Shown here: piece after piece, positions 13,255-24,700 of the stretch
How positions within the stretch are numbered: position 1 is the first letter of the stretch
Layout: every line of letters begins with the position of its first letter
Assembly: GCA_016647705.1 (NCBI GenBank)
Contig: CM028328.1
Span: 11,960,614-12,024,613 of the forward strand
Length of the DNA stretch: 64,000 bases
Direction: 5' to 3'
Origin: Eucommia ulmoides
Taxonomy: Eukaryota; Streptophyta; Magnoliopsida; Garryales; Eucommiaceae
Position numbers and translations under genes: made by a program
The notes under the pieces: generated by a model
Databases searched by the model: none
Told to the model about the DNA's origin: nothing
Seen by the model: the letters and a program-made list of their open reading frames with translations, nothing else

Positions 13255-13830
13255 ACATTACAGATTTATGACCGTGGGATCATTGGTTTCAAATAATATC
13301 CATTTATATATATTTTGTTATATAATTTAATATTTGTTGAATTCAATATAATGATGAATTTCATGATAAATTCAACCATATTCGTCACAATTCAATCTAT
13401 TTGTTTTTCATAATTTTTTACTTTAATTATATTTAACATTTATTACAATAATAATACAATAGATTTATAAAATTTTGTTAAGGTGTTATGTTAAATTCAA
13501 AATGAATGTAAAAATTGATGAATGTGATATCGTTTTACTTAATTTAATTATAAATTTATGATCGTGGGGTCATTGACTTCAAAACAATATATATTATTTT
13601 GTATGTATTTTATTGTATAATTTAATATTTATTTTATTCAACACCATAAGAAATTTTATGTTGAATTCAACATGTGTCACTGTTTAATTTTTTTTAATTT
13701 AATGATATTCAATATTTTTTACAACAACAACACAACAACAAATTTATAAATTATTGTTGAAATACCATTTTGAATTTAACACGAATGTGAAAACTATGAA
13801 AATTCAGAACTATCATGTTGAATTTAACAA
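13255..13830. repeat. Diverged two-copy tandem duplication, unit about 290 bp
   Basis: Block starting acagatttatgaccgtggg at 13259 recurs as taaatttatgatcgtgggg at about 13551. Both are followed by tataatttaatattt and gaattcaac-type sequence in the same order. The copies have drifted strongly. Neither codes for protein. Confidence 0.5.
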
Positions 13831-14379
13831 TAATGTGAAAATTTTAATAAAAAAATGGTGAATGTGATACTTTTTAAAAATCTTATTCAAGAAAATCTGA
13901 TACAATAGAACATCAAAAAAATATATAAAATAATAGTTATTTTGGATTAGTAACACGGTTTTTATTTAGTTTTAATTTCGTAATTACCCTATTTTTAGAA
14001 AATTATTTATTAAGTAAGTAATCTATAAACTCAAAAACTTGATAATTATTATAATGACAAATTTGATGGAATTTTTATAAAAATTAAAATATAGCCCAAA
14101 AAATTTGTTCGGTAATTTGGATTTGCTAGTGGGAGTCCATAAATGCCCTTAAAATTAATCAAATTTACATAAGCATTTTGTTAGCTTTATGTCAAACTTT
14201 GACACACCAAAAGAGACAGCAACACTTGTCACAAATATTTAAATCTATTTTGTCACGAGAGAAAAAGTTAAAAACCTGATGCACAAAAAGTTTGATAAAA
14301 TGACAACAAATATTCAATAGGGTTTATATATATAAATATTTATTTTTTATTTTTTTAACACTAAATTAGATATATCTTC

Positions 14380-15170
14380 TATTTTTTTTTTTTTTTACAA
14401 ATACCAGTTAATCCTTAATTTTTTTTTGTTTCAAAAATCACTTATTTCTGAAATTAATTAAAAATTAATAAAAAATTTATTATACAATGTTACCTTTAAC
14501 AATTTAAAAATAATTAAAGATTAAAATACATAAATAACTCTTTAATTTTTCTATATATATTTTTTCATCTTTTTTTTTTTTTATACTTACATTCTCATTT
14601 TAAAAAATATTTTTTTGACCCTTTTATTAAACAAATCAAAAAAACATATTCCTCTCCCCTCTCTCCCCTCCCCCCTCTCTCTCCGGTAGTGGCAGGAGCG
14701 TTGGGCGGTGGCGGTGGATAGTGATGGCGACAATGAGTGGTAGTGGGAGAGTTGGGCACTGGGAGGTGGGTGGCAGTGGTGGCAGTGGGAGGTGGCGGTG
14801 GGTAGTGGTGGCTACGATGGATGTTTGGGGGAGTTGGGCGGTGTGCGGCGGCGGCGGCGGTGGATGGTGATTGGTGGGTGGCGGTGGTGGGTAGTGGCGT
14901 GAGAGTTGGGCGGTGGGTGGCGGTGACAGTGGAGGTGGGAGATGAGCGGCGGCGATGAGAGGTGATAGCGGGTGGTGGTGAGAAGTAAATATAATTATTA
15001 AAAAAATTAAGGGTAAAAATTATAATTTTAAAAATAAAGGAGATGTTAATGAATTTTTATAAAAATAGAAATATAATTTTTTCAAAAATAATGTAAAAGC
15101 AATTTTGTCTTTAAAAAAAAAAAAATTAATTAAGGAGAGATTTTTGATATTTACAAAAGTACAGATGAAG
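14380..15170. other. AT-rich block with a G-rich GGTGGC-type core
   Basis: Poly-T/A-rich flanks enclose a minisatellite-like G-rich tract at about 14680-14985 made of ggtggc, gggag and gcggcggcgg units. The outer flanks are weakly inverted (ttacaaatacc...ccttaattttttt against aaggagagatttttgatatttacaaa), suggesting a degenerate foldback element. No coding frame. Confidence 0.4.
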
Positions 15171-15606
15171 CATATAATTTATTATAAAATAACACGAGAA
15201 ATAAATAATATAAACTGAGGGAATAACTTCATCCTTACTAAAAGAATATTGAATAATAAAAAATAACTTCATCCTCACTAAAAGTCATAAATAGCACAAA
15301 TGGTGAAAACGACGGGGCACGTAAACTCCGACATAGTGACATACTTGGACAAAAACAACAAAACAAACAATAAAAGAGGAGAGAGAGACCCCACATTTTA
15401 TAACAGTATTGTCAAATGTTCAAGAATTTGTTGGATTATAGCATTAATAACATTCCTAATCCAATTCACTATGTAGTTTAAAAGCATCAACCAAACGCAT
15501 CACATCAGGCTTTAATTCCCTGTCTCACCTACTTCATTGCATTTGCAGCTTTTGTTGAATTTGCAAATGAATTCAACAGAATTAGATTCAAAATAATGTT
15601 TCAACA

Positions 15607-15616
15607 TATATACATA
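15607..15616. repeat. Target-site duplication, left copy (tatatacata)
   Basis: Identical over 10 bp to 17741-17750. A 9-10 bp duplication is the hallmark of Mutator-like transposition. Confidence 0.75.
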
Positions 15617-17740
15617 GAGTTCTTTACGTAATAAATATAAAAAAAAAAAAAAAAATCTGACAACAGATGTATTTGAACTTATTTACGCAGGCCGCGTATT
15701 TCGGAGTTGGTAATCTCGGGAACTGAGATCTCGGGATTGCCAACCCCGGGATCTTCCATTTTTTATTTTTTTTTATTTGGACATATGGTCCCGGGGTTAC
15801 CAACCCCGGGACCTTTTGGTCCCAGCTGCACAAGCAGCTGCTAGCTGCTTGTGCAGCTGGTTGAAGCAGCAGCAGCTGCTTGAAGCAGCTGCAGCTCCTA
15901 AAAAAAAAAAAAAAAAAAAAAAGAAAAATCGTTTTGGCCCACTAAATTTATAAAATTTTCGGCAATTTTGAGTTGATTAACGGTGATCTATCGATATTTT
16001 AAATAAATTTAATTTTTTTGTGCATAAATTAAATTGAAAACACTCCATGATGCTTTTTACAACACTAAAAACGGACATGTGGATGAATTTTAAAAAATCG
16101 TCAAAGTTGGTCAGATGAGCTATTTCGATAACGGCAGAATTTTTTTCGGCAATTTAGAATTAATAAAAGATTGCATTATTCATAACAGAAATGAACTAAA
16201 TTTTTTGTATATAAATTATGTTCATAACACTACATAACAAAATTTAGAACACTAAAAACGGACTAGTGAATAATTTTTAAATAATCGTCAAAATTGGTCA
16301 GATGAGTTGTTTCGATGACGATGCAATTTTTTTTGAAAACTTAATTAACAAAAATGGTCGTCTATCCGTAACAGAAATAAATCTGATTTTTTTGTATACA
16401 AACCATGTTCATAAGAGCGATTATTTAAAAATTATTTACTAATTCGTTTTTGGTGTTCACAATTCAAAAACACTATATTACACTTGAAAGTTTGGATTAA
16501 CATAATTTTACACTCGGAGGTCCGTTGAGGGCGATTTTTTTTTTAAAGTTGGATCTGATCTGAGTCATTACTCTGGATTTTGAAGATTTCAATTTTACCA
16601 ATAGGACAAGATGCACGCTCTCAACGAAGATTACAAATTTAGTCACCTAACACTTGAAATTGAAAATTGAAGGTGAAAATGGACTTTATTTGAAAAAATA
16701 GTGGACTTCCGGCAGATTACGGCGCTTAGATCTCAAAAAAATACCCAAAATCAAAAAAAAAAATCGCCCCAAACGGACCACCGAGCGCAAAATTATGTCT
16801 ATCCAAACTTTTTCTATTATTTTACGTAAATTTTATTTTCTCTCGATAACATATTATCCGTTTTTGGTGTTTTCGATTTTATTATTTAGCGTTATGAACG
16901 TAGTTTGAATGCAAAAAAATCAGATTTATTTCTGTTACGGATAGACGACCATTTTTGTTAATTAAGTTTTCAAAAAAAATTGCATCGCGAAACAACTCAT
17001 CTGACCAATTTTGATGATTATTTAAAAATTATTCACTAGTTCGTTTTTAGTGTTCTAAGTTTTGTTATGTAGTGTTATGAACATAATTTATATACAAAAA
17101 ATTTAGTTCATTTCTGTTATGAATAATGCAATCTTTTATTAATTCTAAATTGCCGAAAAAAATTCTGTCGTTATCGAAATAGCTCATCTGGCCAACTTTG
17201 ACGATTTTTTAAAATTCATCCACATGTCCGTTTTTAGTGTTGTAAAAAGCATTATGGAGTGTTTTCAATTTTATTTATGCACAAAAAAATTAAATTTATT
17301 TAAAATATCGATAGATCACCGTTAATCAACTCAAAATTGCCGAAAATTTTATAAATTTAGTGGGCCAAAATGATTTGATTTTTTTTTTTTTTTTTTTTTT
17401 TTTTAAGGAGCAGCAGCTGCAGCTCCACGTGCAGCTGCTGCTGCAGCTGCACGTCTGAAGCAGCAGCAGCTGCTTCAAGCAGCTGCTGCTGCTTCAACCA
17501 GCTGCACAAGCAGCTAGCAGCTGCTTGTGCAGCTGGGACCAAAAGGTCCCGGGGTTGGTAACCCCGGGACCATATGTCCAAATAAAAAAAAAAAAATGGA
17601 AGATCCCGGGGTTGGCAATCCCGGGATCTTAGTTCCCGGGATTACCAACCCCGAAATACGCGGCCTACGTAAATAAGTTCAAATATATCTGTTGTCAGAA
17701 TTTTTTCTTTTTTTTTTTATATTTATTACGTAAAGAACTC
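15617..17740. mobile_element. Long-TIR foldback MULE-like element
   Basis: The element begins GAGTTCTTTACGTAAT and ends with its complement, ATTACGTAAAGAACTC. The arms are near-complementary for over 900 bp: roughly 15617-16540 and 16755-17740, with a central unshared stretch of about 200 bp. Arms share CCCGGGATCTTCC, GTCCCGGGGTTG and AGCAGCTGCT-rich segments in mirror order. No transposase frame exists; frames seen inside are GCTGCT-repeat artefacts. A perfect 10 bp duplication flanks it. Structure fits a non-autonomous Mutator-like element of the long-TIR or foldback type. Transcription through it would give a very long hairpin. Confidence 0.8.
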
Positions 17741-17750
17741 TATATACATA
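17741..17750. repeat. Target-site duplication, right copy (tatatacata)
   Basis: Pairs with 15607-15616, no mismatch. Confidence 0.75.
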
Positions 17751-17756
17751 TATATA

Positions 17757-18074
17757 AATCTAATAGGTTTAATTCTTATAATTTTTTTTTAAATTTTTTA
17801 AAACTACTTTTTTAAAAATAGAATATTTATATTTAATTTTTTTAAATTTAACTATTTTTCAAACTTGCCATTTAGAAAAAAATTAATTTTAAGAATTAAT
17901 AAATTTATCATATTTACTCATTTTTTTCCGAATATATTTAAACATTACTTTTAATTAATTTTTAAGTAAATTTTAATTTTTAAAGAATATCGTTCGTATC
18001 ATATTTTTTTTAAGAGTCGGATGTGTTCAAATTTTAACGCACATACAATACTCTATCCGTATTTAAAATTGATC

Positions 18075-18111
<37 letters not shown>

Positions 18112-18611
18112 AAACTATGTTCATAATACTCAGTAACGCAATTTATAAATCTAAAAATAGATCAGTGAATGATTTTTAACGCACATACTTTGATGATATT
18201 TTAAAAATCATTAACTGATCCGTTTTTAATTTGTAAGTTGCGCTACATAGTGTTATGAACCTAGTTTATGTTTAAAAAAAAATCGATCAATTTTGGACAT
18301 GGATAGAGTATCATATATGTGTCAAAATTTGAACACCTCCGGGTTTTAAGAGAAATATGATGAGAACCGTATTCTTTAAAAATTTAAATTTACTTAAAAT
18401 TAATGAAATAATATTTCTTTAAATATATTATAAAATTAAATATGATAAATATATTAATTCTTAAAATTATTATTTTTTCTAAATTATAAGTTTGTAAAAT
18501 AGCCAAATTTAATATATATGAATATTCTATTTTCAAAAAGATATTTGTTTTTTCTAAAAAATAATAAAAATATATATATATTTTTTTATAAGAATTAAAC
18601 ATATTAAATTT
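17757..18611. repeat. Second long inverted repeat (foldback), arms about 420 bp
   Basis: The left arm (gtttaattcttata at about 17767, then gatgtgttcaaattttaacgc and atactctatccgt) is mirrored by the right arm (ggatagagtatc, gtcaaaatttgaacacc, tataagaattaaac ending about 18603). The centre lies near 18188, and a poly-T run of nearly 40 sits in the left arm near 18080. It abuts the MULE-like element, only a few bases past its target duplication. No ORF of substance. Confidence 0.7.
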
Positions 18612-19960
18612 TATTTATTTATTTGATTTTATAAGATTTAAAAAAAATAAAAAGGATGTTGGAGAAATTAATGGGTGGGGGTGGAGGTGGAGGTGGAGGG
18701 TTTGGGAAAATAAAGGGTGGGGGTTTGTTATATGTTACATAACAAATCTCCCGTCAACAAACTGACCGCACTGTGGACGGTTTGTTATATGTTATAAAAA
18801 AAAATATAAACGACCGATTAAAAGGGTATTACTCAGGTATTTTTACAATTTTAAAATTCTAAAAATGTAAAGAACTCCCTCAACAACACTTTCACGAGTT
18901 CTTTACCTTTTTAACAAAAAAAAAAAAAATATCGGGAAATCGGGCCGGATTGGGCCAATTTCTTTGAAGCTGGCCCCGTTTGGACCGATTTCCAATGAGA
19001 CAGAACACCAGTTTAGATTGGGTCGGTGCTCAGCAGCCTACTTAGTAGGCTGCATGGGGGCAAGGGGCCTGCAAAGGTGTGAGCCCCCCCTCCACCTTCC
19101 CATTATACCCCCAACCCTTCCCCCCATTTATTTTTTTTAATTTTAATTTTTAAAAAATCAAGTAAAATTTTAATTTAAAAAAAATATTTATTTATTTATT
19201 TATTTTTTAATATTAATCAATATAATAATATATTTAAACATATTGCTTTTGAAAAAATAACAACGAAAATCCTAATGCACCTTCTCCCTCTCCTATTTAC
19301 TTCTATTGTTCTCCAAATTCAAATATTTTTTAAATTTTTTTTTTTTAAAAAGTTAAAAAATTGGGGTTTTGAATCTCGGTTATATGGTTTGCATTATATT
19401 TTTTTTAAGAGCCAGAGGTAGTTACCTCCAGTTTTAACTATCAATGGTCATCATCTTCATGTTTTACTTTCTTTTACTTTCGTTGATGAATACTACAACA
19501 GAGCAATAATTCTACTCCATTGCACAGAGAGAGAGAGAGAGAGATGTGAATTTGAGATTGATTTGACAATGACCATGTTTTTACTTTGTCCAATTTTTTG
19601 CATATTAGACTTTTAGGGTCTTTTTGGTTTCTTTAAAGATTATTTTTGATTTTTTTAATTGTAATAAGTATTTAATTTATAAAAACACAGAATAATTTTT
19701 AATTAATATTATTTTTAATATTTAATGTATTTACTATTAAAAAAATCTATCATTTTTTTATCACTATTAATGTATATAATATATTAATTAATATTTATTT
19801 TAGAAGTTATATAAAAGATTATACAACATAATCTTAAAGGCAAAACACTTAAAAGTAATCATAAAAGACATATTAAAATTAAATGCGATAACAACTAAAA
19901 GTAATCATAAAAATATTTTTTTTTTAAAAATAAATTAGAAAATACATAATCCAACATTGA
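18612..19960. other. Intergenic DNA with G-rich and poly-A/T patches
   Basis: No gene seen. Contains a ggaggtgga tract near 18680-18700, an inverted pair of the 11-mer GTAAAGAACTC / GAGTTCTTTAC at 18867-18877 and 18896-18906 (the terminal motif of the MULE-like element), and a (GA)n run near 19527-19544. Confidence 0.5.
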
Positions 19961-19978
19961 ACTTTTCCAACGAGATAA

Positions 19979-20727
19979 CTAAATAGTTTTTATCAAACCA
20001 TTCATAATTAATAGCTCAATCTTTGTAAGCAGACGTTCTACATCATCTATGTATCGCAGATCGATAAAGAACTTTGACATCTGTTTGTTTGCATCTGGAA
20101 CATTATTCTTTTGAATCTTGTGAAGTTGTTTGACATGAATCTGTTTCTCTATTTGTTTTATTTCCTGTTTCAATGTGCGGCAAAATTTGTTGATGTTATC
20201 TAATTTGTTTTACATTATTTTGAGCATAATTTTGGAATCTTGAGGTGGTACAAGTAAGACTTTGCCTCATATAGGTTTCTTTTTCCCATTAGCGTTGACC
20301 ATTGTAAATTCTTTGCCTCTTCACTATCATTTCTCTATTTGGTGTAGTTATAACTCTCGTGGTAACGACGATTGACCCAACGAATAATATGTTCGAAAGG
20401 ATCACTGTGTACTAAGAAAGTTCGTTTACGTGCGATGGGATTTAGCCATGTGCCATAGAGACTGAGGTAACAACATCCCACGGACCGCATAATGAATTAG
20501 GGTAACATAGCTTATCTCGAGCGTTATACCATAATAGTGGGCGCCGAGGTTCATCTTCACTCTAATATACGACCTTTAACCGACTTATCTGAATTTCATA
20601 TCATGTACCTATCTCATCATGATACTTAGCATGGTTCCTTGTTCCTGAACCATCCTTAGTGCAATAGATTTTCATTGGTTCCTTGCACTTGCCTTTACCC
20701 TTATTGTTTCCTAATCCACTTGCCATT
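19979..20727 (-). pseudogene. Unrecognised minus-strand gene remnant
   Basis: Starting with the ATG at 20727 (MASGLGNNKGKGKCKEPM) and reading leftwards, the translation stays protein-like but is broken by stops. Readable pieces include IYCTKDGSGTRNHAKYHDEIG, RRPLLWYNARDKLCYPNS, HSDPFEHIIRWVNRRYH and, at the far end, SKFFIDLRYIDDVERLLTKIELLI. I do not recognise the family; the wording is reminiscent of an accessory protein of a plant DNA transposon, but that is only an impression. It faces away from the frame starting at 21168. Confidence 0.35.
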
Positions 20728-20984
20728 TGCACTAATGTTTTTAATAGTAATGAGAATGGAGAAGAGAAATTGATGTGATATGATGTGAATGGGAGTTTTG
20801 CAACTATTGATGTACATATAGGCAAACTTTGGTGCCAAAATAAATTTTCGCCAACCACTTTTTGCCAACAACTTTCCTACAAAAAAATAAAAATAAGAAA
20901 TCCCTATAATTGCTGCCCTCATTTCCAGCCAATGAATATCCCGCCAAAAAATTTGCCCCCAATTTTTTGTCTTTTTTTCTTGCC

Positions 20985-21060
20985 AAACCATTTTCCACCA
21001 TTTTCTTCCCCGTTTTCGCTGCCCATTTCCCTCCCTAATTTATATATAAATAGCAACAAT
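20985..21060 (+). promoter_or_regulatory. Possible promoter with TATA box
   Basis: tatatataaatagcaa at about 21041-21055 is a good plant TATA box about 120 bases upstream of the ATG at 21168. The preceding stretch (20820-21000) is rich in gccaa and cgccaa motifs. It would serve the plus-strand remnant; inference only. Confidence 0.3.
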
Positions 21061-21167
21061 CTTAGTTCTCATTTTAATTAACTTGAGTTCATAATTATTA
21101 ACGTGTATTGTTAAAATCAAATTTTGTTTAGTAGTATCCACCTTATTTCATTTTGTACCCGAAGAGA

Positions 21168-21759
21168 ATGAACAAATTTTATGAAGAAGACTACGGTGAA
21201 TGTTTTCAAATATATATATATATATATATATATTATTTTTTTCTTTTTTTCAAATCCTAATTTGATTGTTAGTTGTTTTTCAGGCAGCTACTTGGTGAAT
21301 GTTAGTAATCAAATAATCGGTCAATATGTCGGTACATTGGGAGGTCTTATTAGAACGAGATCAAGTTACTGGTATGACGATTTTACAGCAACGGAATTGT
21401 GTTGCAGTAACACTTTAATAGAGCGTCAAACAAACGCTGGCATACAAAGCATTCACCAAGACCTTTTCATGTTGCGAAAACACCGTTTTCACCGTGCGTA
21501 ATTTACTGTGACTTGTAAGTCTTTTGTTGAGGAAGTGACAAACACTGTTGTGTATGCAAAAGTACTAAATGAGACACGTAGAAGGGTAAAGTACTTACTG
21601 GAATCGATGACCAACTTGGCAGTTCGGATGGCGTCAAAGGGTCGGGAGTATTTATTTGAATTTAACGAGTTTGTAGACTTTCCTAAAGATATATTTTTGG
21701 ATTACATGAGTGCCCTTGAAGATATCAAAGCACGAAGGTTTGCTGATCCGTTTGTCTAA
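21168..21759 (+). CDS. Hypothetical protein / gene remnant, possibly spliced
   Basis: Two neighbouring plus-strand frames have ordinary, non-repetitive amino acid composition. The ATG at 21168 gives MNKFYEEDYG; a GT at about 21196 and a strong polypyrimidine-CAG at about 21283 would remove an AT-rich intron and join it in frame to SYLVNVSNQIIGQYVG and on to a stop at 21501. A second frame, 21508-21759, reads MTCKSFVEEV, then MASKGREYLFEFNEF and DIFLDYMSALEDIKARRFADPFV before its stop. One frameshift separates the two, so this is a broken gene or has a second small intron. No domain recognised. It could equally be the C-terminal half of a DNA-transposon accessory protein. Confidence 0.35.
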
Positions 21760-23960
21760 CAAACTTTATTTCAAAGTCGTATTTTCTGGTAGTTGTGTTT
21801 GTAATAAATTATGTGTTTGATTCGACGTAACGTTCTGGTCTTGTAAACTCTTGTTATTGTATATTTATTTTGGAATTTAAATAAAGAGATAAAGTATGTT
21901 GGATTGTTAAGGGTAGCGTTATTATAATTTAATGTAGAAATTATATATTTAACTTGAAAAGAAAAACTTAGTTAAACTACAATGCACTAATGAAGAAACA
22001 TTATACATTATTTTTATCATCCAACATTTCAATATCTGATTGACATTAAGGTTCACTTAAAATCATCATGTCGCTGATCAAAACTTCTTAGAGACACTCA
22101 CGAACTGTCATTTGAATCTTGTGGCGGATAATTTGAAGTTGCATTTAGTTATTTTTTTTGGGGTAACGATGCAACGCCATTTGAAGATCATGAGATGTGC
22201 CTATTGGCATTATTCTAGTGAAATGATGAACGCTTGGAATATTTTATTGTCTGCATCTATCCATGATAATCTCTACTTGATTCACACGATAAGTGTATTT
22301 CTGCTTCATTCTTGCAACCTGCAATGGAGAGTAATAAATTGTTTGATCTAAAGAGTAAGAGAAGTTGTCTTCCAAATACTAGTGACGTTCCATTAAATGA
22401 TACAAATCCGTTAACGTATACTTATTTTTGTTGAGATTGGATAAGAAAATTTCAAACTTTGATTTTTTGTGTTTTGAGTAATGCAATGGACACAAACTCT
22501 TATATATATATATATATATATTTACATTTATGTATTATTAATAAACACTAACCTGATTTGTCAATCAGTCTTGACAAATGCTGAGTTGATTTGTTAATTT
22601 AGCACTGATAAAGGCTGAACACATTTATCAAATTAGCTATGATAAAAGGTTGTATTGAGTTCAGCATCAACCATGACAAGATAGAACTATTTTGTAAAAT
22701 CATCCCTGACAAAGGTTGACATGGCGTCATGTTGACGTGCCTGTTGAATGACACATTTTCTCATTTTCCTATGTTAACAATAATTTTTCGTCTTTTTCTC
22801 CCCAATTTTTACCTAACTTTCTTTGAATATTTACGGTGTAGTATCATTTTTTTTACTTGACTTTGCAATTATCCACTCTACCATTTCTTAACATTAGGTA
22901 GTTAAACTTCATGACCAATTTAAGTTGACTTATTTTTCACAGCTGATACATATATTAGTTGCATCAATTTGTTTTGAGATATTGTTTACGATGCAATAAT
23001 TACAAAATAAATATAGTTGAGGAATATCTAATAACCACAAATTATCGATTACAAACGAATGAAAAAGAAATACGAGTTACAATATTGGTACAATAATACC
23101 GTAATTAAAAAATTACAACAAATTCGTTCATCAAAATATTTAAGAATAAATTAATACAAACAATAAAAAAGTGAAAAGATATGAATGCATAAATAAAATA
23201 AAAAAATATCGATAAGACTGCAATCATGTCGTAGTCTTCATGTTTGTTTTCTTTCTCTATCTTTTGAGTGGGTCCGATAATTTTCTGAGCCGAATTATTG
23301 TCAGTGGCGCCAGTGATTAGTCCAACCCTAATGAAAAATTTATGTCTATTTTTTGGCATATTTGACAATTAAGAGATCCTCCAAATCGAATTCACTGGGC
23401 AATAGATTTGATAAATTGTTTTTCTATTAGAGAATTGAAGTGACCATGGCAATTTTGTGTTTGCTCTGCTATATAAAATCTATAGTTTGAATGAAGATAT
23501 ATATAGTTAATTTATCACGTCTTTGCAAATTGCTTAACGAATGGTGGAATTGAAAATACAATTTTGACAAATTCACCTATTATTAATTGTAATAAAAAAT
23601 TCATTGTGATTAATTTATGATGTGTGCTCAAATTTCTTAATGGAATTGAAAACAAAATTTTGAAGAATTTACCTATCACTAATTGTAATAATGAATCAAG
23701 ATATTGAAGATTATTTCATTTATGTATTTGTGTTATTAAAATTCTACCAAATTCACCAAGGGTAAATAATTGAGCATTATAGAATCTTCCTTCTGTCTCA
23801 AGGTTTGTAGTTGAGTAGATATCTAATTTATCTCTTTTATGAAAAGTTTAGAATTCAACCATCTTCCTCAACATATCTACCAAAAAGAAAAAAAAAAAAA
23901 AAAAAAAAAGAAGAAGAGAACCCTCCTCTTTTAAACTTTCAATTTTAGGTTTCTTATATA
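21760..23960. other. AT-rich intergenic DNA, no recognisable gene
   Basis: A 79-codon frame at 22112-22351 and an 87-codon minus frame at 23105-23368 have no recognisable features. A block of tandem-like 'ttgatttgtcaa / tgacaaaggctga' sequence occupies about 22550-22720. Poly-A near 23890. (TA)n near 22500. Confidence 0.5.
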
Positions 23961-23964
23961 TAGA

Positions 23965-23995
23965 CTAGTGTATAACCCCGTGCTTTCAGGCACGG
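23965..23995 (-). mobile_element. Helitron-type 3' terminus
   Basis: On the minus strand a 6 bp stem with 6-base loop (CCGTGC / GCACGG, 23978-23995) is followed 9 bases later by CTAG (23965-23968) and then T. A short hairpin about 10 bases ahead of CTRR, inserted before T, is the known Helitron 3' end. The body would extend to higher coordinates; the 5' TC end was not found with confidence, and no Rep/helicase is visible. Confidence 0.5.
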
Positions 23996-24554
23996 ATGAA
24001 AAAAAAAATGAAACTAATTAAATATTATTTCTTCAATTTAATTTATATGAATTTAATATTTTAATATTATTATTATTAAATTTAATATTCATATATTATT
24101 TTTATAATTTTCGTAAATTTAATGTTCATATTTTTCTTATATTAAATTTCCGCTTTTATATTATTTTTATAATTGAATTTTCATAAAAAATCATTAACAT
24201 ATGTCGGCGCTAATCATGCCTGGGCAAACACATTAAAAAAAAAAAAAAAACACAAAAACACAAAATAGTGTTGTATTGCCTTCTTTTTCGCTATCTTCCC
24301 ATAACTCCAAATTGAGTCGTTGTATCATATGTTAGTGTTCCGCCAACATTGTTTTTCACAAAAAACATAGAACAAATACATTTACTTTACTTACAAATAG
24401 GAGCATCCTCCCATCAACTTGTATAGATTAAAATAAATATATTAGACACAAAATAATTGTGATATTACATCATTGGTCCTCTCATGCCAGAATTTGCTCA
24501 TAAATCCACTTTGTTCTCCCGGAAATCACTTCCATTATAATACATGACTTCTTT

Positions 24555-24700
24555 TTTTGGGGGGTAAGTTATAATGAATTCAAAGAGAAAACCAGTACAA
24601 ATACACTGGGGCATACCCCAGGCAAACGAAACAAAGAACACAGGGCAGGCCCTAAGCAACTGTTACACAAGGAGGAGAACTACAAGCAATGATCTAAGAG
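24555..24700 (-). mobile_element. Possible LINE 3' tail fragment
   Basis: On the minus strand the stretch reads gggcatgccccag-like sequence, then tactggttttctctttg and attcattataac before a short A-rich tail (24552-24557). This wording resembles 3' ends of plant L1-type elements. No coding sequence remains. Confidence 0.3.

Noticed and set aside
17357..17581. Gln/Ala/Leu-rich minus ORF
   Set aside because: Produced by CAGCTG/GCTGCT units in the arm of the foldback element.
15617..18877. One large MULE reaching from 15617 to the GTAAAGAACTC motif at 18877
   Set aside because: The perfect 10 bp duplication at 15607 and 17741 supports the shorter element instead.
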